This document shows, in pieces, positions 33,582 through 45,100 of a DNA stretch of 64,000 bases (position 1 is its first letter; the number at the start of each line of letters is the position of its first letter). A program made the translations under genes and the position numbers. The stretch spans positions 54,214,365-54,278,364 of the forward strand of contig CM034298.1 of assembly GCA_019925795.1 (NCBI GenBank). The letters run 5' to 3'. The notes under the pieces were generated by a model. It did not search any database and had not been told where the DNA came from. It saw only the letters and a list, made by a program, of their open reading frames with translations. This DNA is from Dendrobium chrysotoxum. Taxonomy: Eukaryota > Streptophyta > Magnoliopsida > Asparagales > Orchidaceae.

Positions 33582-35350
33582 TATTAATCTCATTTTTATA
33601 TGAGGTCACTAGGACCTACTTAGGTCTTTCTATGGTGACCTTATAATTGAGGGATGTCCACCACTTAATTATACATGTCCTATTTAGGACCCAATCCAAT
33701 CCTATTCAAATCCAAACTCCACCCTCCAAGTTCAATCTTCACTCCAATCCCAGTCAACCCCTTGATCAACATTCAATCACACTCCAATCCTATCCAATCA
33801 TTACCATCATTTTTTTGATTGTTAAAGACACATATAAGTCATTTCAAACCCTTCAATTCTAAAATCTAATCCAATTTCAAAATTCCAAACCAAATCCAAG
33901 GGCCAAGGACTAAGGCCCTGAAACCCTTTCTAGGGGAATTTTTAGATCCTTTGGAACCCAACCTAATGACCTCAGATTTAGGATCTATCAATTGCATATT
34001 ACTTAGGAATGTCCCTAGGGTTAACCATCCAAATTTGAGCTCAATCCAACACTCATAGCCCCTTAAACTGATTTTTTTCCCAAAGGTTATAAAACCTTTA
34101 ATTATTTACAACCTATGCCACTGGACTTGCCATCAAGTGAAATTTGACCTTGGGAACCTTTCCAAACCATCCAATCACATTCATGACTTTTTTTATGATT
34201 GGTTTACCAGTAAATTATACTTTCCTAGACCCAGTTTGACCCAGAATTAACCATAAGCCAAAATGACCAAATGCCCTTTAAGGAGATTTTTGGACTTTTG
34301 GCCAAATTTCAACATGCTCCGATCTCTCAACCCTTGAAACCTCTTCCAATAAATGAAAAATATCATTTGGGATCCATTGGACCCAAACTCAAGTATTGGT
34401 TTGACCAAGTCAACCAAGGTTGACCAAAATGCCCTTTAAAGGCTCAAATGTCAATTTCAATCCAAATGACCTTACCAATGCATGGCACCACCTCCATTGA
34501 TCTCAAAACACTCATTTAAACCTTTTGACTCAAACTCAACCTGTGATTTGACCAGGTTGACCAAGTCAACCATGGTTGACCAAATCATCCCTCAACCCAC
34601 ACTAATGTCAAGTTCAATGCTTGAACCCATTTTAAATCAAATCAATCCCTCAAAATCTTTCAATTGGACACTCTTGACATGTATAAAGCTTTCCAAGTCA
34701 AGCTCCCCCTTGGGTTGACTTGGTCAAACCATTTGGAGGGGTCAAAACCCTCTCCAACCCCCTTTAAACCCATGAGAAAGAGCCAAATCTTGGCCACATC
34801 ACCAAGCCACATTGGCAATCCATGGTTTAGTCTAAAATCTGCTCAAACTTGATGGAAAGTGACTCATTTTCTCTCTTAAGAAGCCCTAAGCCAACCCCCT
34901 CAACCAAGCCAAGCATTGGTTCATCCAAATGGGGGATATGGTCTCCTTTCCCATGTACTAAGGGAGGTCACACTCATCACCAATCCTACTCCCTAGCTTT
35001 GGGCAGCTTAGGGAACACTTATCATGCATTCAAACTCCCATTAAAAAATCCAAAGGTTAAGTGAGGGAAACTTGACCTAAGCCCTTATCTTGGCTCATTT
35101 TCATTTCAAACTAAAACTCCAGCAGCCTCCACTCCAAAAAAATCCTTCCCTATCTTTTCCAACCATTTCTAAGGCCTTCTCAAGCTTCTTTCTACCATTT
35201 CCAAGCCTCAAATCACTATTTTAGTGAGGAGAGGGCATTCTAGAGAGAGAAAGAGGATTATTTAACATAACTTTCTATCCAGCAATATCCAGCTCTTGGT
35301 GTCTTCATCAATGTTGTAGAGGATCACTGCATCTTTCCAACGAGCCTAAG
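33582..35350 (+). repeat. Large LTR-like repeat family, copy 4 (3' truncated)
   Basis: It starts TATTAATCTCATTTTTATAT, a decayed version of the common start. It follows copies 2 and 3 (ATCAATTGCATATT, CTATGCCACTGGACTTGCC, GACCAAATGCCCTTTAAGG) to the GGCCTTCTCAAGC region near 35.2 kb. Similarity to the other copies is lost at roughly 35.3 kb. It is non-coding. Confidence 0.55.
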
Positions 35351-35784
35351 ATCTCAAAACTTTGATAGTTAGATTGTAAGTTATGCTCATTTTAAGTTAA
35401 ATTTCAATTTGAAACTATGTAAACTTTTCATTGCATGGAGTCTCCAAACTAGGAGTAATGCATGAATATGGTAAATATTCCCTCTACCGCGTGTTACCTT
35501 CGACAGTACATGATATACTTGGTCTATGGTTGTGAACAGATAAAAATATAAGAAAAAATATACATTGATGAAATAGAAGAGAGAAGCTCTTGGCAGAGCA
35601 AAATCGGTTGCCCTTGTCATAGGTGGAACCCGACAATACTCTATAGGAGCTCAAATTCCCCAAGATTTTGTCCTTTCCCCTCCTTCGAAGCATCTAAGTG
35701 ATCGCTTCAAGGATAATCCTACACTTGTGTTGTTATGATCCTTTACGATCATAATAGTCCTTGTTAATGATGCGATACACCTTG
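35351..35784. other. Intergenic or repeat DNA, nothing recognised
   Basis: Transition between copy 4 and the tandem arrays. Minus-strand open frames are rich in hydrophobic low-complexity stretches and have no domain. Confidence 0.35.
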
Positions 35785-36370
35785 TCTTAGGTGTTAACAT
35801 CACGTCTTTGAGGGCTTCGATCTTCTAGCAGAAGATCGGCTCCCTAGTTTCTATTAGTAACCTACATTTTCATTCCTGCCCTACTCTCGACTGCTAGAGT
35901 AGTTCTAAGGATGTAGTAGTGTCGCTTCCACCTCTCGCAGTGTTCCACCAGTCAGGGTGGGTATTACCACTGTGATGTTTGGGTGTTTGTTGATCTTATT
36001 CACAGTCACAATCCTCGGTGGCGAGTGTGTCCCCTCGCTATCTTGAGTTATTTTCTCAGTAGTGTTGTAGTACTTTTGGTCTCAGGTGTTAGCATCACTG
36101 CCTTTAGAGCTTCGATTTTCTAGCAGAAGATCAGTTCTTTTTCCTCTTTACCGACCTACTCCCTTATATGTGGTCTACTCTTAGCTGCTAGAGTAATTCT
36201 ACGGATGCGTTGATGTTGTTTTCACTTCCCATATGGTCCCACCAGTTTGTGTGGGTGCTACCACTGTGAGCCTTTCATAATTATTGGTCCTATTCGATGC
36301 TACTATCTTCAGTGGCGAGCGTGTCACCTCGCTACTTCAGTCGTTACTCACTAGGAGTGAGATTACCCCT
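35785..36370 (+). repeat. Tandem repeat, ~295-bp unit, two copies
   Basis: Copy 1 begins TCTTAGGTGTTAACATCAC (35785) and copy 2 TCTCAGGTGTTAGCATCAC (36080). Both contain the hairpin-forming TTCTAGCAGAAGATC, CTGCTAGAGTA, and TGTGTCCCCTCGCTA/CGTGTCACCTCGCTA in the same order. Confidence 0.8.
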
Positions 36371-36640
36371 CTCGCACTCTGCTGAGGGTGTATCTCTCCC
36401 CATTGTCCCTCGAGGCATCAGTCTGATGCTTCCGCTTTACATGATTTTGGTATTGCCTAGGAAGTTTCGTCAGCATCTGGGTACTCGTGGCCACGACGAT
36501 TTATCCTCAACAATGTGGTAACTAAAATGCTAGCTCGGGATTCCTTAGGCGACTCTTCCATTAGAATTCTCCAATCTACCCTTCCCTTTTCCTAACAGCC
36601 CTACACATATGTGTGTATCAGTGTATTGTTGAGATAACTT
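36371..36640. other. Linker between tandem arrays
   Basis: No gene. It continues the GC-moderate character of the arrays on both sides. Confidence 0.35.
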
Positions 36641-37765
36641 TTCCCCTGATCGTCTTATTGCTTCCAGCAGGCATCAGACTTTACCTGGTCGAAAGTGTCT
36701 GACAGAGTCCCTGGGAGGCATATTTCACCACCCCTTTACCTTGATCGTCTTGCTGTTTCTAGCGGACATCAGATCTTACTTGGTTGAGAGAGCCTCGAAA
36801 GAGTCCCTAGGAGGGCTTTCCTCACCACCCATTTTCCCTGATTGTCCTATTAAGATTAGGCAGGCATCAGATTTTGTGGCTTATTTTTTTGCTGAAGTCA
36901 GACAAAGTATTGAGTCACCCTACTCCACTGTTCTGAAAGGATCAGAAGGATATGTGATCCTTTCACATTCTATTCTGATGATTCGATATGATCAGGTAGG
37001 TAGTCAGTTTTACTTACTTACCTGGTTGGGAGAGCCCCGACAGAGTCCCTGGGAGGGCATCCTCACCACCCCTTTTCCTTGATTATCCTGTTGAGACTAA
37101 GCAGGCATAACATTTCATGGCTTATTTATTTTGCTGGGGTCAGGCAAAGTATTGAGTCACCCCAATCTACTGTTCTGAAAAGATCAGGAGGATATGTGAT
37201 CCTTTCACATTCTATCCTGTTGATTTGATACGATCAGGCAGGTAGTCGATTTTACTTACTTATATGGTTGAGAGAGCCCCGATAGAGTCCCTAGGAGGGC
37301 ATTCCTTTCCACCCCTTTTCCCTGATTGTCCTGTTGAGACTAGGCAGGCATCAGATTTTATGTCTTATTTATTTTACTGGGGTCAGGCAAAGTATTGAGT
37401 CATCCCAGTCCACTATTCCAAAAGGATCAGGAGGATATGTGATCCTTTCACCTTCTATCCTGCTGATTCGATATGATCAGGCATGTAGTCAATTTTACTT
37501 ACCTAGTTGAGAGAACCCCGACAGAGTCCCTAGGAGGGCGTGCCTCACCACCCCTTTTCCCTGATTGTCCTGTTGAGACTAGGTAGGTATCAAATTTTGT
37601 GGCTTATTTATTTTGCTAAGCGCAGGCAAAGTATTGAGTCACCCCAGTCCACTGTTCTGAAAGGATTAGGAGGATATGTGATCCTTTCACTTTTTGTCCT
37701 GCTGATTCGATACGATTAGGCAGGTAGTCAGTTTTACTTAGTTACCTGGTTAAGAGAGCCCCAAT
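36641..37765 (+). repeat. Tandem array, ~241-bp unit, about 4.5 copies
   Basis: The phrase GAGAGCCCCGACAGAGTCCC recurs near 36786, 37027, 37270 and 37508, and in part near 37751, giving a period of about 241 bp. Each unit also has GGCAGGCATCAGATTTTGTG, AAAGTATTGAGTCACCC and the dyad GGATCAGGAGGATATGTGATCC. Units are well conserved relative to their surroundings. The 113-codon open frame at 36741 is an artefact of the array. In Tat/Ogre-type Gypsy elements, such arrays sit between the coding part and the 3' LTR. Confidence 0.85.
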
Positions 37766-37849
37766 AGTAACCTACATTCTCACACTGGGTATCCAGCTAC
37801 AATAAACCTAAGGAGCTCGAAGAAAAGAAGATCAAGGAGCCCGAGGAAG

Positions 37850-39356
37850 AGAAGACCGAGAAGATGAAGATAAAGCGTATCCCACTCAAAGTCACTTGCA
37901 TCTTTTCTAGGATTAGAACCCGGGTTGTTGTCAGTAGTGCCCGACCACTTTATTTTCTGCAGACCCTGATTTGTAATAAAGGGCAGTTAACCTATGGATA
38001 TTTATTTAATTAATTTAGTTGTTTAATATGTTAAATTTGTTATTAATTATGATTAAAATCAGCATGCTTTTCTTAGTTTCTTGGCGATTGCATGTTGTTA
38101 TTTTGTTTTAGCCTGGATTCGATCGGAGGCTCTTTAAGGATCAAAATATTTTCTACATAACTAAAATTTAAAATCTTAAGAACTAAATAACATAGAAATC
38201 TAACAGCCTAGGGAATAGCTAGAATCGTCCGGGGTCGTATGCATATTAATGCATCTCTCTTTCTCTTTATTAACACTTCCTCGCCTACAGGTAGAGTCTA
38301 GATAATCCGACCGATGAGGATGAGGTGCTGGACCTGAGGAAGCCTAGTCTTTTCTAAAAATTACTTTTATAAGCCTTTTTTTTTAAAAAATTATATGCAT
38401 ATCTGATTTGAGATTGTTAATTAGCATGTATTGCATTAGAAATCAAATAAATTAAAATTTTAATTGCATTAGTTCTAGGAGCATTCACCCTACACAAGTA
38501 CAGGGCCACTTAGGATGCTCTAGACGTTGGCCTTACTTCCAAAAAAACTCAGCCACCCACCCATCTTTCATAAATGACTGGACTCATGATTTTGAATCAA
38601 TTCGGTGGTTAATTGGCTCCCCAATCCAGGCCGGGGTAAGTCCAGGTTTTGCATTGCATTAGTTAGTAGAATACTAAACTCATTCTAGATCTAGATTTCA
38701 AGGCTACTACATTCGATGTCTCGTAGTACGCCTCATCAGTGGGTAAGTCTTCTATCCTTCAGAGGCTATAAATCTTGCCTATCTGCATCACATGGATGAC
38801 GCCACCTCCATCCTTTCTCTCATGTATGCTTCGAGTGTATGATTTTCTTTTCTCCAGTTTTTTCTCATCACCTTAATTCCTACGGATGTTAATGTGAGCC
38901 GTGTATGTTGACTAAGCCAAATTGAACGATCCTTCCCCTTTGAGTAGGATTTCTTAGTCTTCCCCCCATGTGCCAATCCCATATAAGAGTATAATATAGA
39001 ATTCTTAATCGAGAGTCTTCTTAGGCCCTGGCTTGAGATGTAATTAACCACGGGGGCTTACGCCCGTGGGAAATCGAATTACACCATCAAATAAACCCCA
39101 CTCGAGTTGATGTATCGGGTGGGGGAAACCCGTTGTTCCGATCAGGTCGTGCATATTATTATCCATCGAGGTGCGTAGGTGAAAGCCGCTATCCTCAATG
39201 ATTAATCGTATGTACGATCTAATCTGCCCTCCCATTGGCCCGCTTGCGACGAGCGCAGAGGCTTGCGATCATTTCATCCTTTGGGATAGTGCGGCCGTAC
39301 TCTCTGCATTCTGTTCCCCCATACGGTGGTGTTCCTTTGGGAGGTTCACAAAGATA
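37850..39356 (+). repeat. Dispersed repeat, 3' part of the large family (copy A)
   Basis: It is homologous and collinear with 46720-48241. Shared blocks include GGTTGTTGTCAGTAGTGCCC, GGAATCGTCCGGGGTCG-like, GATAATCCGACC, CTCGTAGTACGCCTCATC, GATTAACCACGGGGGCTTNC and ATGTATCG.GTGGGGGAAA. Similarity ends near 39356 (GGAGGTTCACAAAGATA) and 48241 (GGAGACCCACAGATA). It is non-coding. Confidence 0.75.
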
Positions 39357-40352
39357 ATGAAGAGTATGACCGAGATTCTAATGATTAAACACTTACAATT
39401 GATCATGTTTAAAATCAATTTCAAACAATTTGTGGATAACCTCTATCAATTTAATTTAATGCTCTTCCCATTAGTTGCGAGAATAAAATATTTAAATGCT
39501 AAAGATCAATTTTCAAGAAGTAGTTATAGCAATCATATATTTCTCATAGAAATTGAATCATAATTATGCAATAATACCATGTACAAACTTCTTTGACTCG
39601 GTCAATTTAAATTGATACCTGTATAATATCCAGAGTGTAATACCTGAAGGAAAATTGCTAACACTTCATGATAAATGTAGTTAAAATATAGCTAAATAAG
39701 TATTGAAATCCATCTAAAAGGGGAGAAGCAGTTGGCATACCTCAAAAGTAAATTTCATTTGTCACAAATAAATAGATTTGAAATGAAAAGTTGACAAATA
39801 ATTTATTACCTAACTTTGAAGCCGAAAGAGTAGAGATCCTTTGAAGGAGAAAGAGTAGATATCCAGAAACGATATACAAATCTAGAAAGATCTAAAAGAA
39901 AAATATGTAAGAAAGGTTTTAACAGTTATATATAATGGAGAAAGAGAGCAGATTTGACTCGACGAGTATCTTACAGAGAAGCGAACAATCATTTGTTGAA
40001 AGGTTTCACCGGTTGATTTCATCTTCTTACAAAGAGCGAATAAAAGTTGACGAAGTTGAAAATCGAAATAATAGGAGAAAGCAACCGAAATAATAAATAT
40101 TTTACAAGTTGAAAACATCGAAATAATTAGAGAAAGAAAAGAAACCTACGAGTGAAATAAATGCTGGTAAGAAGTAATGTTAAAGAAGTTTAAAGATCGA
40201 ATTTGGAGAGAGGAACCTACCGGAGAAGATGGTGAGCGTAGGAAGCTAGGGCAAGCCGAACAGGCAAAGAGGAAAGATGAAAGACAGGGTGAATCTATAA
40301 AAAAGGCAATATTTGGTAATCGATAAGATATATGGTATAAATGCATACTTAT
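39357..40352. other. A+T-rich DNA, nothing recognised
   Basis: Open frames on the minus strand at 39.88-40.35 kb are short and without domains. Confidence 0.35.
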
Positions 40353-41330
40353 TGTTGCAGGCTAGAATATATGTGGCGATAAAGTTATAATTTTACGTCT
40401 TAGCATTGCACAAATATCCAGCTCACACACAAAGAACATAATATTTTTTACATGAAAATCCCGGAAAAGGGAAAAAACCACGGGGCCTAGTCCAATTGAA
40501 AATGATTACACTAGAATTTGAGTAAAGTATAATGGTCTGACTTATCATCAAAGAAGACCAGATTACAAAGGTCAACTAAAAGTTTTACAAAAGTCTAGTA
40601 TTAATCCAACGTCAGGTGGTGATCCTGCAGCACTTTGGTGTTTGACGGTGGTCTGGCAATGGCACTCAAAGGGGCACTCCGGCTTCAGGTGACACTTTCA
40701 CGTCCTTTGATGGTCTGGTGGTGATTTGACAGAACTCAGACGTCCCCTGGTGGTCCGGCGATGGTGCGACAAAATCCGGCAGTGGTGCGGCAGAACCCCG
40801 ACGGTGGTCGAAGAGGAGCTAGGTGGCTAGAGCTTTTTTCCTTCTCTTCCTTCTTCTCTCTTGGCTTCAATCCTCTTTTCAAGAGGATATGAGATCTGAT
40901 TTATAGAATTCTTGAATGGCATGGCTTGTAAATAAGATCAAGGGTAAATTGGGAGTGGTTCGAATGGACGGCCGATCTTGATTCCTGCGATCATGCACCG
41001 TTCAATGGACCTTGATTATCTTAATGATATCATAATTTGATGATCATGGGCTCGTTGGATTCATCTCGTCGAGCCGCTCGATTTGACTATAAGCATGTTA
41101 TGATTGAAAACCGTTTGGTAACCCAAATTGTGGTTTGACCCTTCCAAAAGTGCATCGAGTCTTTGATTTAGACTTATTTGGGCTCAGATTGGGTCGATTT
41201 AGGTGTCGTTGGGTTCGTGTTTTTGAGACGCTCAGTTCGACTATAAGTTTGTAGAAATCAGAGTTCGAATGGTCTCAATTTTAATTTTTGAAGCTTCCAA
41301 CTTGATTTTGCCTCAAGATTTGTGCCTGAT
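40353..41330 (-). mobile_element. Copia-type LTR (probably solo), minus strand
   Basis: On the minus strand the LTR 3' end reads ...CTAGCCTGCAACA (40353). It is preceded by GTGGTTTTTTCCC...GGGATTTTCATGTAAAAA (40450-40490) and CCAATTGG-like and GTGTAATC motifs, the usual R/U5 of plant copia LTRs. The same motifs in the same order occur at 57.0-57.28 kb in plus orientation. No PBS follows the end at 40353 and no coding part is next to it, so it is probably a solo LTR. The upper boundary is uncertain. Confidence 0.6.
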
Positions 41331-41939
41331 CAAGATACTGTTGACCTCGCTTTTGTCAGCACTTTTCCCGCGAGTGCGTTCGATTAGGCTGGTCGAGTCC
41401 CGTCAAGTCTAGTTCGATCCAAGTCGGGGCTAATTTGAGTCCGATTACGTCGATCTGAACTTAATAAACCGACTTGGTTGGATGTAGTTACACTCAAACC
41501 GACCCGGAATTGAGTCATATGTGACTCGACTGTGCTTGACTAGACTAGATCAATTTGTTTTACCCGGTCGGACCCGATTCAAATTTATTAATGTTAATTT
41601 CGAGTTTAATTTTATATAGTTAAATTGGCTTAAATTGAAGTGAACCCAAAATTGATTTGAATCGAGTCGAGTTCGAACCCGAATCCGACCTGACCTTAGC
41701 TCAACTTAACTTAATCTAACCCATTTTAATTCTGTTGAGACTTATTTGACTTTAGTAAATTTTCAAATTGATTTGCTAAATCGAGGAATGTGAGCGACGG
41801 TCCTGATCTTTGCCAAGACCCGAGATCTGTCATTGCCGCAGTTCGCAGTCGCGTGAGCTGCTTATTTTGGAGCGAATGCAGGCATCGTTAGTAGGAGACA
41901 ATGAGCAGTTGCTTGATTAGTGTATGGGAACGGGATTGA
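41331..41939. other. Repeat-like DNA
   Basis: A TGTTGACCTCGCTTTTGTCA sequence at 41339 resembles the start of the large repeat family but with GC-richer following sequence (TCGAGTC-type motifs). No gene is seen. Confidence 0.3.
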
Positions 41940-42307
41940 GAAGGCGAAGCCGACGGAACAACCTCCCACGTTCGCAACTCCCCTGGCAAAACCCTTCGGA
42001 CTTCCCCCATTCAAAAGGTGGCTAGCATTCACAGAGCGGTCTCTCTAGCGCGATCTCTCTTCCCCTTGGATTCCTCCCGCTCTCGGTCCTTCTCCCTGTT
42101 CGCAAAAGGCAGGCGACGGGACCTCCCCGGCTTCCCCGATCTCTCTCTGCTCACGGACGCCAGAGGCACCCGACGCCAACCCCCCTCTCTCCCTCTCGGT
42201 TTCGCACAGCCAGGTCGCGACCTTCCTATCGCTGCAGCCGAATCCGACGTTGAGTCCTGGTTCTTGTCCGTGCCTAGCGACTGGAATCCTCTCCCCTTGC
42301 TGCAGGT
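41940..42307 (+). pseudogene. GC-rich exon-like segment, unidentified
   Basis: A strongly GC-rich block that stays open from 41940 to a good splice donor at 42306 (CTGCAG|GTAACT). It would encode Arg/Ser-rich sequence resembling an organelle transit peptide (SLARSLFPLDSSRSR, then a DVESWFLSVPSDWNP end). There is no ATG in this frame: the apparent start at 42018 is GTG. An ATG in another frame at 41926 (MGTGLRRRSRR) hits a stop at 42023. It may be the first exon of a gene with a frameshift, or a captured promoter/5' exon. No product is recognised. Confidence 0.3.
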
Positions 42308-42478
42308 AACTTCTTCTACCCCTTCTCCTTCATCATCTATTGCTTCTTCTTGTTCTACTCTTTCTTCTCTCCCTTCTTCTTCCCTTTATTGTTTTTCTTC
42401 TTTCTCTCTTCTCATTCCACATCTTCATATTGGTACCAAAAGAAAGAGCAATACTTGAATTCCTTATGAAAACCTTTC

Positions 42479-42661
42479 AGATGTGATTCCTGTTGGCTTT
42501 GTCTTTGATAAAAATCTTAGAGATGTGATTTCTGTGGGCTTTGTCTTTGATGTGTATGCACATCGTTGAGATGGTTATTGCATAAATCATGTGTAATCTT
42601 GTGTAGATTGACTAGTTGTATTGCATAAATCATGTGTAATCTTGTGTAGATTGACTAGTTG
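42479..42661 (+). repeat. Two successive tandem duplications with 42- and 43-bp periods
   Basis: AGATGTGATTCCTGTTGGCT (42479) recurs at 42521. Immediately after, ATTGCATAAATCATGTGTAA (42577) recurs identically at 42620. Confidence 0.8.
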
Positions 42662-42721
42662 AACTCAATCGAATAAGTGTTTAAATCATGTTATTCATGT
42701 TATCTTGTTTTATGTGACTTT

Positions 42722-42790
42722 GTACACATTGCATATCAAGTGTTCGATGAAGTGCCTCAAAGGGAAACCATAAGAGTTAGCTTGCATTGA
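42722..42790 (+). pseudogene. Possible PPR-repeat fragment
   Basis: A frame reading AYQVFDEVPQRETIR followed by a stop at 42788. This matches the A..VFDEMP.RD phrase of plant PLS-class pentatricopeptide repeats, which act in organelle RNA processing. Only one partial repeat is visible and no flanking repeats are recognised, so this could be a fragment of a decayed PPR gene or chance similarity. Confidence 0.3.
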
Positions 42791-45100
42791 GGACTTTTGT
42801 AGTGAGCTTGTTCATATGGAAGCTCCTTCAATGCGTTATCTAGAAGCCTATCAACAAAAAAATACGAACTTGTTTATTCGACATGGAAAGTGTTTTGCAA
42901 TTTCATTTTGGCAATATTCAAAGACACCCTTTCCATACTTCTTTAAGCAATTGATAACATGCTTTGGAGGGAAGTCGTTTGTACTATTCTATGTTATGGA
43001 GTTGGTATTTTGTCCTCCCTTAAATTTGTATGGCAATATTGTGGTATGGGGTCGCTTCATATTTTCTTTTGAGGTCGAATCGCAAGCATTCACGTGTCTT
43101 CTTTCTCAACAATGAGCATTCATGTGTCTTGTAGATTCCGAATAATGCATATTGTCGAAAGCATGTTAACTTTAAAAGTTCATGGATGGTGAGATATCTC
43201 TATGTTTTCTCCTCTACTTGATTGAGTTTTGTATGAAAAACGGCATTAGCAATTGCATTGGAAAGCTCTCATATAATTTTCGTTATAAATATGAACTTGG
43301 CATAGAGTTTATTTAATATTGCGTCGAATAGTTAGAACCATTTTTCTTGAAGTATAGAGAAGAGCATTTGCACCAATCTTCTGTCTTATAATTGCATTTT
43401 GGATGGGTTTCAAGGTCAAAAAAATTGTTGGCTTATTGTTTGATTTAGAGAAGTATGATCTTGGCTTTCATTCTCATATATGTGATCCCCTTTATGGTGG
43501 CTTTGGTAGAAACATAAAACGTGATTTGGCACATGCTTAGTAATTTTATCTATGACTTTCAAGTATACCTTTTATGTGCTTCATCAACTATAAGTTGTTT
43601 GGAAAGTGAGTTGGAGATCTTTCGCAAAGTTTAATATATGCATTTATGGTTCGTCATGACGAAGTGAATATAAAGTGATGTGTGTGGCCTTATGCAATAG
43701 TTGGAAAAGAAAATTGCATTGTCTCTTCTATACGTTGTATGAAGTGCTTTCTTATGAATCTTAGAGAATGAGTGTTGGAGAGCCATGCTTCTTCTTATCA
43801 AATAATTGGCTCCCGTTGTTTCTTTGCAAAAAAAAAAATTATGATGGTGAATGAATTGTATTTATGATAAGAGGGTTGGTTTCTTGACTTGTTAAGAGTT
43901 GTTTTTTTTTTTTTGTAATCAGAAAGTTTCATGAGTTGTTTTCGTTAGAAAAGTCTTGCAAATTATTTTGCTTTGGGAAGTTCCACTATATGCCTTACAA
44001 ATATTTTGCGACGAAAAATCTTATGAAGCCTTCTTGTTAGAGGATTTTCGTAATACCCCACTCCAAAAGGGAAAGCACTTGATTGTTTTGTGTTAGAAAG
44101 GCTTGTGGATTTCTTATAAGGGAAGTTTTAGGTTGTCTTGTTTGGAAGCTTTCTTATAAGTTATTTTGGGATTAAAAATTTTATAAAATAGCTTTATGTT
44201 AAAAAAGGGTTCTTTAATATTTTGTTAAGAGTGAAGTGATATTTTGTCTGCGAAATGCCTCTCTTATTAGTGTCTATTTCTAATACTGGGTTTGGGTTGA
44301 ATGTGAAACGAAAACTGCTTATTTTGGTTTTAGTTTTGAGATCTTATTTTCCCCTTCATCACTTTGGGTTGTGTATAAGAAGTAGTGTAGGTCATTGAGT
44401 TTTGTGAGTGTTTGTTCTTGGAGTGTGGGGACAGCAAATATCACCCAATTCTTCTTTCTTTTTACTCATGTTGCATTGAATTAAAGGAAAGAGTGTTTTA
44501 AGGGTATGCTTGGCTTTGAACAAGCATGTCCAACCTTAAGGTGCTAACATTTATTTTATTATATCGCCTTTTCATTTTCTTTTTCTTTCAGCATTATTGT
44601 TTTTCTTTTGGTTTCCTCGCTTTTCTACTACTTGTCTATTTGTGCTTTGAAATCAAGTATTTGCAAAAATGTGAAAGCTCAAAGGTGCAAGGTGGCTCAA
44701 CCGGTATACAAGCCCGATAAGAACAAGGTACGTTAATGTTTGAATAATATTTCATCATTTAGATAATTACTATTGATGTGCTCTAAGCCAACTCTCCTTT
44801 ACTTGTTTGTGTTTTGCGAGGTGCATCTGGGAGAGCAAAGGGACAATGAACCCAGGGGTTGCAGTGACGAAGGAGCCTTCATAAATAAATCAGTCGCCCC
44901 CATTCATTCCGGTGGGGGTGCTACGGGCGGTACCACTGGGTCATAGCCCCCAGTGCTGTAAGTTTCTTAAAACTTAGATAGCCTTTATGAGCCATCAGTG
45001 TGCACGCCTCCCACCCTTAGGGCCTTGTAGTAACTTCAATATTATTAGGATCTTTCTATTTCTTTTAGATCCCTAGGCCTGTTGATACGTACGAATGTTT
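42791..45100. other. Non-coding DNA, nothing firmly recognised
   Basis: Poorly conserved TTTCTTATAAG-type sequence. A possible short exon lies at 44682-44730 (AG before CTCAAAGG, GT after AACAAG), and GC-richer DNA with a GGGGGTGCTACGGGCGGTACC stretch lies near 44925. No domain can be read. Confidence 0.3.

Noticed and set aside
36741..37082. 113-codon open frame
   Set aside because: It crosses the 241-bp tandem array; not protein-like and explained by the repeat.
42018..42458. 146-codon open frame taken as a gene start
   Set aside because: The first codon is GTG, not ATG. The frame is open from 41940 without an ATG, and its Ser-rich end past 42307 is probably intron.
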